From Prevotella sp. (GTDB lineage Bacteria; Bacteroidota; Bacteroidia; Bacteroidales; Bacteroidaceae): a DNA stretch of 40,518 bases. The DNA lies in the NCBI GenBank assembly GCA_017557405.1, contig JAFYYV010000054.1, positions 1 through 40,518 of the forward strand, read 5' to 3'. The notes beneath the pieces were generated by a model. The model ran no database searches. It was given only the letters and a program-made list of their open reading frames with translations, and was not told the DNA's origin. Numbering within the stretch: position 1 is the stretch's first letter; each line of letters starts with the position of its first letter. Of this stretch, positions 37,901 to 40,518 are shown piece after piece. The position numbers and the translations under genes are program-made.

Positions 37901-39776
37901 GCAGGAAGATGGCAAAGGATACACCATCTTCGCTTCAAAAGACCAAGATGGAAACGTTGTCGACTCCGAGACCAATACATGGAACATTCATTACCGCGGC
38001 AAGGGTGAGACAATAGCTGACGGCAATGGAAAATTCAGTCAAGTAAACGAAATTATTGCCTCCTCAGGCAATATCACACACAATGCCAACTCTGACCTTG
38101 TCAGGATAAGCAATCAAGGTGTCTCTTATACCAATCAGGGTGAAATAGGTATGCTTCGTGTCCGTGTGAAGTGTATGGAGTATAACCACAACTATGTGAC
38201 CGACTTTGCCGACCGCAATATGACGCTGGCTCTCCATGAGACGAAGTCTTATCCTTATACATGGGACTTCATGGACATTGACGGTTTCTCTAGTCAAGCT
38301 GTCGAAGATGAGAATGATGACTACAATGAACTTCCCGATAGTGATGAGAGATCTAAGTATGATCCTAAGGGACGTGAACTTTCCATGTGGGATGAGAATG
38401 GTAGCATGGTTCTCTATGGACCGACCTGGGGATACACCAACGAGAACATGATTTTTGAGAACTCTAAGGGCATTATGGGTAACCAACTCTATGCCGGTGG
38501 CGATGTTATTCCAGAGACCAAGGGCCTATGGTGGTACTTCGACAACAATGACCCTGCATACAATGGCAGTATGAAGATTGAAGCCGATGGTCTCCACTTG
38601 GCAAACACCAAGAAAATGAAAGCTGATGGAACCAATCTTACCATGGGTTGGTGGAACTACAAGATGGTGGTTCCAGATGTACCAAAAGACGCTGCTGTCT
38701 ATCTGCGTATGAAGAGGGATCCGTCTGTTGCAGATGGAGACTATTCTCAGAAGACAGGAGAAGATCCCGTTTATTTCTTGCAAACAGCTTTCAATTTAGG
38801 AACTGATGCTAAGACATATCTGTCTACAGATACAGAAGTCAAGAATGGTACTAGTTATTCATTCTACAAGGTAGATGGTTCAACTGACGAATGGATTCTT
38901 GCAGTCAAGAACACCAAGGATGCTGCTTCTAATCTCATCTTTACCCTTAATGGTTGGATTGTTGAGAAATTGTCGGTATCACAAGATCCTAAGGCTGTGA
39001 ACACTAAGGGTTGGACTTCTGAGAGCCGCAACCATGATATTGATGCAACGCTGACGGCCTATCTTACTGGTAAGGACATGAAGACTTATTTCGCTGGTCA
39101 GCCTAACTACAAAAACCGTACATTGGTATTGACAGATGTCGGTAGCAGTGTAGATAACCACGTAATGCCTGCCAATACAGGATGTGTGATTTTCAATGCA
39201 ACCGACGAGAATAAGGCTAATATCCTTAATGATGGATTCCACCTGTTCGTTCCAGACATGCATGATACAGAGAAGCTGGCAAACGCTGCTGCTACCGTTG
39301 ACAATGCAAAGGTGAACATGCTGAAAGCTCAGCTTGGTGAGATTAAACCTCTGCCCGAATACGATGACGATGCAAAAGCTTACACCAACTATGTGCTTTC
39401 CTATAAGTATTATCAGTATGACTCAAGCGGCAACTATACCGGAACAGGTGTTGACGGTCCAGAGATGTTCTACCGCGTGGCAAACACAGGAATCGGACTG
39501 AGAGCCAACTCTGCTTATCTGCCACTCCCCACAAGCGAAGTGAAACCAGCGAACTGGGATTCTGTGACTACTCATGCGAAGTACTCATTTGTATTTGCCG
39601 ATTACGATGACCTCGTATTTGATATCTCTAGTATCGCTACAGACATTGAGGCGGTAGATACAGATGCCCATCAGGCTCAGGATGGTTGGTATAACCTCAA
39701 CGGTCAGAAACTGAAAGGCAAACCATCAGCCAATGGCCTGTACATCGTGAATGGTAAGAAAGTGTTGGTTAAATAA
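34995..39776 (+). CDS. giant secreted surface protein
   Basis: A 1593-residue protein. The N terminus has an unusually long signal peptide: about 30 polar/basic residues, then LLSFAMLVMMVLLP and a likely cut after GVKA (about residue 51). The body is rich in Asn, Asp, Gly and aromatic residues, typical of secreted beta-sandwich modules. KDVENNGDFDEGQDT (about residue 310) resembles a GEVED-like acidic loop. Blocks beginning with HTWNFSE, NTWNIHY and YTWDFMD suggest repeated modules. The C terminus, DGWYNLNGQKLKGKPSANGLYIV then NGKKVLVK, is the Prevotella-type tail resembling type IX secretion sorting domains. Function unknown; an adhesin or glycan-binding role is possible. It has its own promoter, and a 73-residue gene follows after 18 nt. 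Confidence 0.85.
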   Translation: MKRSTIPLGKNFGSKALSSLRMILFSASHTRMLLSFAMLVMMVLLPQGVKAETITTSYDFNFSQSDNKTITWSEETESGCTFFETVGGSTNYTRFATQGTNWNLTTKAGLYSGDSGGRNFIVKNLYAGDVVTFNVSTNASYGTDVAIVSNGTKNGNSFTVTSKGSLVVTIPRNSFITSITIQHETSEAWGYDPAIETYDLYYNTDGIQSNNLKPAGFNLDYDDYEAQYLTNLSSGLALNDRVAISQVNNEGNKITPWEIDHGFKSKWAWHNISITNLVEGDRVVITWMGSAKFSSKAEQTAYNGCAAFKDVENNGDFDEGQDTQISLGMSLDAKTTRWDYNANANIYTSYPYVITEDGHLDIALAADSKIVKVVIYADHQAEMVDRDNELGTSTSYFNTTGQLEAKHHIVPGGLHVYIGNDNDAEHAEVVMSDKGPVSFIYDHINDDFSHHYKMARLSGWGRFNVWDDLPATGTFYKFVPEVSGKMWVKFKASSVNYRDYGKAGNATVDDNGTPNEVTNTVSCPYYLMVANDNNKPTQVECHNYSNGADGYFGNDTGNPTTGQDKGINVERGKTYYLYGWWDLNDNGSVLDDVNNHACGIAELLEVTFLPNQMVEPLAKWVETRTTSDGELATVKGYNTVRVKKKSSNIASCEPYIEGGKLKIRNITFVDENKGGGTILIKIGDPNIDGDPVFAYTIAYDAGYNEQTLGQDGNGKTIKRSEGHTWNFSENPLKALKWNNKNSEADVVDFGTYFNDFANATKDENTGIPTNGVNDQSFLYYETDTKGDWTFNYRVKKNGQFHDPRFLNNWDMEGDNADMMWDTEGIIINAGSTQSCIFNEFGDGNIHSSNADPDRYVGFLEGGEFIIPQLKKDDRVIIYMGSGEGSGSGAMEFNITNALDAMHNPIASTDSYHAGGSMWNNDHSDLYYRGCYHFFAAADGDMKFKMSGGSMCKLYSIKIYRGEREETNAVQEDGKGYTIFASKDQDGNVVDSETNTWNIHYRGKGETIADGNGKFSQVNEIIASSGNITHNANSDLVRISNQGVSYTNQGEIGMLRVRVKCMEYNHNYVTDFADRNMTLALHETKSYPYTWDFMDIDGFSSQAVEDENDDYNELPDSDERSKYDPKGRELSMWDENGSMVLYGPTWGYTNENMIFENSKGIMGNQLYAGGDVIPETKGLWWYFDNNDPAYNGSMKIEADGLHLANTKKMKADGTNLTMGWWNYKMVVPDVPKDAAVYLRMKRDPSVADGDYSQKTGEDPVYFLQTAFNLGTDAKTYLSTDTEVKNGTSYSFYKVDGSTDEWILAVKNTKDAASNLIFTLNGWIVEKLSVSQDPKAVNTKGWTSESRNHDIDATLTAYLTGKDMKTYFAGQPNYKNRTLVLTDVGSSVDNHVMPANTGCVIFNATDENKANILNDGFHLFVPDMHDTEKLANAAATVDNAKVNMLKAQLGEIKPLPEYDDDAKAYTNYVLSYKYYQYDSSGNYTGTGVDGPEMFYRVANTGIGLRANSAYLPLPTSEVKPANWDSVTTHAKYSFVFADYDDLVFDISSIATDIEAVDTDAHQAQDGWYNLNGQKLKGKPSANGLYIVNGKKVLVK

Positions 39777-39794
39777 CGGAAGGAGGACAAAGAG

Positions 39795-40016
39795 ATGAAG
39801 AAGATATATATCAAACCTGGTACAGAGACAGTTAACGTACACCTCTTTTCGTCTGTTCTTGATGACAGTCAAGGTAATTTCGGGCCATATAGTCATGTTG
39901 CCGGTGGCGGTGATGATCCCGGATGGGGTGATGCCAAAGAAGGGAACCTTGATGACTTCAACTCCGAAGAGGATATCTGGGGTGGTCGTCAGATGAAAGA
40001 TGCTTGGGAGCGTTAA
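39795..40016 (+). CDS. small protein with KPxTE leader-like N terminus
   Basis: A 73-residue protein starting MKKIYIKPGTETVNVHLFSSVLDDSQG, followed by a Gly/Asp-rich, strongly acidic remainder (VAGGGDDPGWGDAKEG) and ending in DAWER. Small ORFs with this N-terminal pattern are common in Prevotella and Bacteroides, often behind large surface proteins. Their function is unknown to me. It starts 18 nt after the giant protein's stop, with GGAAGGAGG 6-8 nt upstream, a stronger ribosome-binding site than elsewhere in the window. No signal peptide or membrane segment. A precursor-peptide role is conceivable but unsupported by any modification enzyme in this window. Confidence 0.75.
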   Translation: MKKIYIKPGTETVNVHLFSSVLDDSQGNFGPYSHVAGGGDDPGWGDAKEGNLDDFNSEEDIWGGRQMKDAWER

Positions 40017-40069
40017 GCCCCAGACGATGAAGAGAAACCCTTTTCATTAATACATATTATGTTTGATTG

Positions 40070-40106
40070 GTGTGGGCGCTGGCCATGTGAATGGCTGCGC
40101 CCGCAC
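40070..40106 (+). terminator. long terminator-type hairpin
   Basis: GTGTGGGCGC (40070-40079) pairs with GCGCCCGCAC (40097-40106) with one G-T pair, and GCCAT/ATGGC extends the stem inside. It lies 53 nt after the small gene. The T tract is weak. Confidence 0.65.
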
Positions 40107-40186
40107 TGTTTAGACCCCCTAACATTCCCGACCTTCGGTCGCCTACCCGTAGCCTTTGACTTCCCCTTCGGCCGTCGACCGTTGGT

Positions 40187-40247
40187 TCCCCCTGTTTAGG
40201 GGGACTTTTGTTGACAGACCCTCTAGATCCCCCTGTTTAGGGGGACT
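40187..40247. repeat. two copies of TCCCCCTGTTTAGGGGGACT
   Basis: The 20-mer occurs at 40187-40206 and 40228-40247. Each copy is a hairpin (CCCCCT/AGGGGG). They lie in the gene-free end of the window (40017-40518), which contains no credible gene. Confidence 0.9.
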
Positions 40248-40265
40248 CTTATTTTCTGTAAAAGG

Positions 40266-40343
40266 CCACAAATGACGTGGTTATTGTGGGCTTTTGACCT
40301 GTTCATTGCATAGCTTTGACTTCATCATTTATGGTCTATTGCG
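40266..40343. repeat. second locus of the 22-bp A/B repeats
   Basis: CCACAAATGAC (40266-40276) is an inverted type A core. Then come an A-like unit (40278-40299), a type B unit whose 18-mer TCATTGCATAGCTTTGAC (40303-40320) is identical to those at 22380 and 22402, and a degraded A unit (40322-40343). Confidence 0.85.
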
Positions 40344-40408
40344 CAATCTAAACGAAGCCTGCGGGACATAATTTTTCCGAGTGGCTGGTGTGAAAAAAAT
40401 GAAGAAAT

Positions 40409-40477
40409 GGGCGATTTGTAACATTATAACATTATAACATTATAACAATAAGCTTTTTCGATGTGCACAAATCGCCC
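40409..40477. repeat. 8-bp tandem repeats enclosed by an 11-bp inverted repeat
   Basis: Three copies of ACATTATA (40421-40444) sit between GGGCGATTTGT (40409-40419) and its perfect inverted partner ACAAATCGCCC (40467-40477). The window then ends in AT-rich sequence with TATA runs. Confidence 0.9.
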
Positions 40478-40518
40478 TCCTATACTATGGGTTATTATAA
40501 TATATAATATATATATTA

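Noticed and set aside
40111-40260. Possible small RNA in the hairpin-rich gap
   Set aside because: Hairpins are present, but no promoter of the TTTG/TAnnTTTG form precedes them and the copies look like dispersed repeats.

Overview
The window reads as chromosome of a Bacteroidota bacterium of the Prevotella type (Prevotella/Segatella/Xylanibacter). The evidence is promoters of the Bacteroidota form (TTTG, about 19 nt, TAnnTTTG), Bacteroidota lipoproteins, a hybrid two-component regulator with two-propeller sensor, a DUF5686 outer-membrane protein, a giant secreted protein ending in the Prevotella-style tail GLYIVNGKKVLVK, and a xylan locus whose GH10-CE1 enzyme has the architecture of Xyn10D-Fae1A of P. 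ruminicola. No rRNA, tRNA, CRISPR array, transposase or SusC/SusD pair was seen.

Layout. (1) 1-2.4 kb: a secreted unknown protein flanked by two five-copy heptamer arrays, then a GIN-domain (DUF2807) lipoprotein and a second lipoprotein. (2) 2.4-8.4 kb: two convergent operons of lipid head-group genes. On + are a nucleotidyltransferase, an ATP-grasp protein, a CDP-alcohol phosphatidyltransferase and a HAD protein. On - are a PgpA-type phosphatase, a GtrA-like membrane protein, a second CDP-alcohol phosphatidyltransferase and an Aur1/PAP2-type synthase. The - operon resembles the inositol-lipid cluster of Bacteroides thetaiotaomicron without its inositol-phosphate synthase. The + operon is a candidate for the alternative, Prevotella-type phosphatidylinositol route. 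(3) 8.5-11.8 kb: a DUF5686 outer-membrane protein and a possible AlkZ-related protein.

(4) 11.9-34.6 kb: a xylan and side-chain utilisation locus. A hybrid two-component regulator on - faces three + transcription units: CE6-CE1 esterase, GH43, GH31; GH97, GH10-CE1 xylanase/esterase; and a duplicated GH43-CBM6 enzyme followed by three genes matching the L-galactose to D-tagaturonate pathway. An ECF sigma factor with a membrane partner sits between units two and three. A 16-bp motif, GTGTnAGGTTACATTT, lies 64 and 65 nt upstream of the -7 boxes of units one and two, with a weaker copy before unit three; it is a candidate operator. Together the genes suggest stripping acetyl, feruloyl, arabinosyl/xylosyl, alpha-xylosyl and galactosyl decorations from complex cereal xylan, with catabolism of the rare sugar L-galactose attached.

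(5) 34.6-40.5 kb: a 1593-residue secreted surface protein, a 73-residue small protein, and a repeat-rich intergenic end. The 22-bp repeats there recur in the gap between GH31 and GH97, 18 kb away. Several coding starts were moved inward from the longest open frame because the upstream extension ran through promoter sequence or hid a signal peptide.
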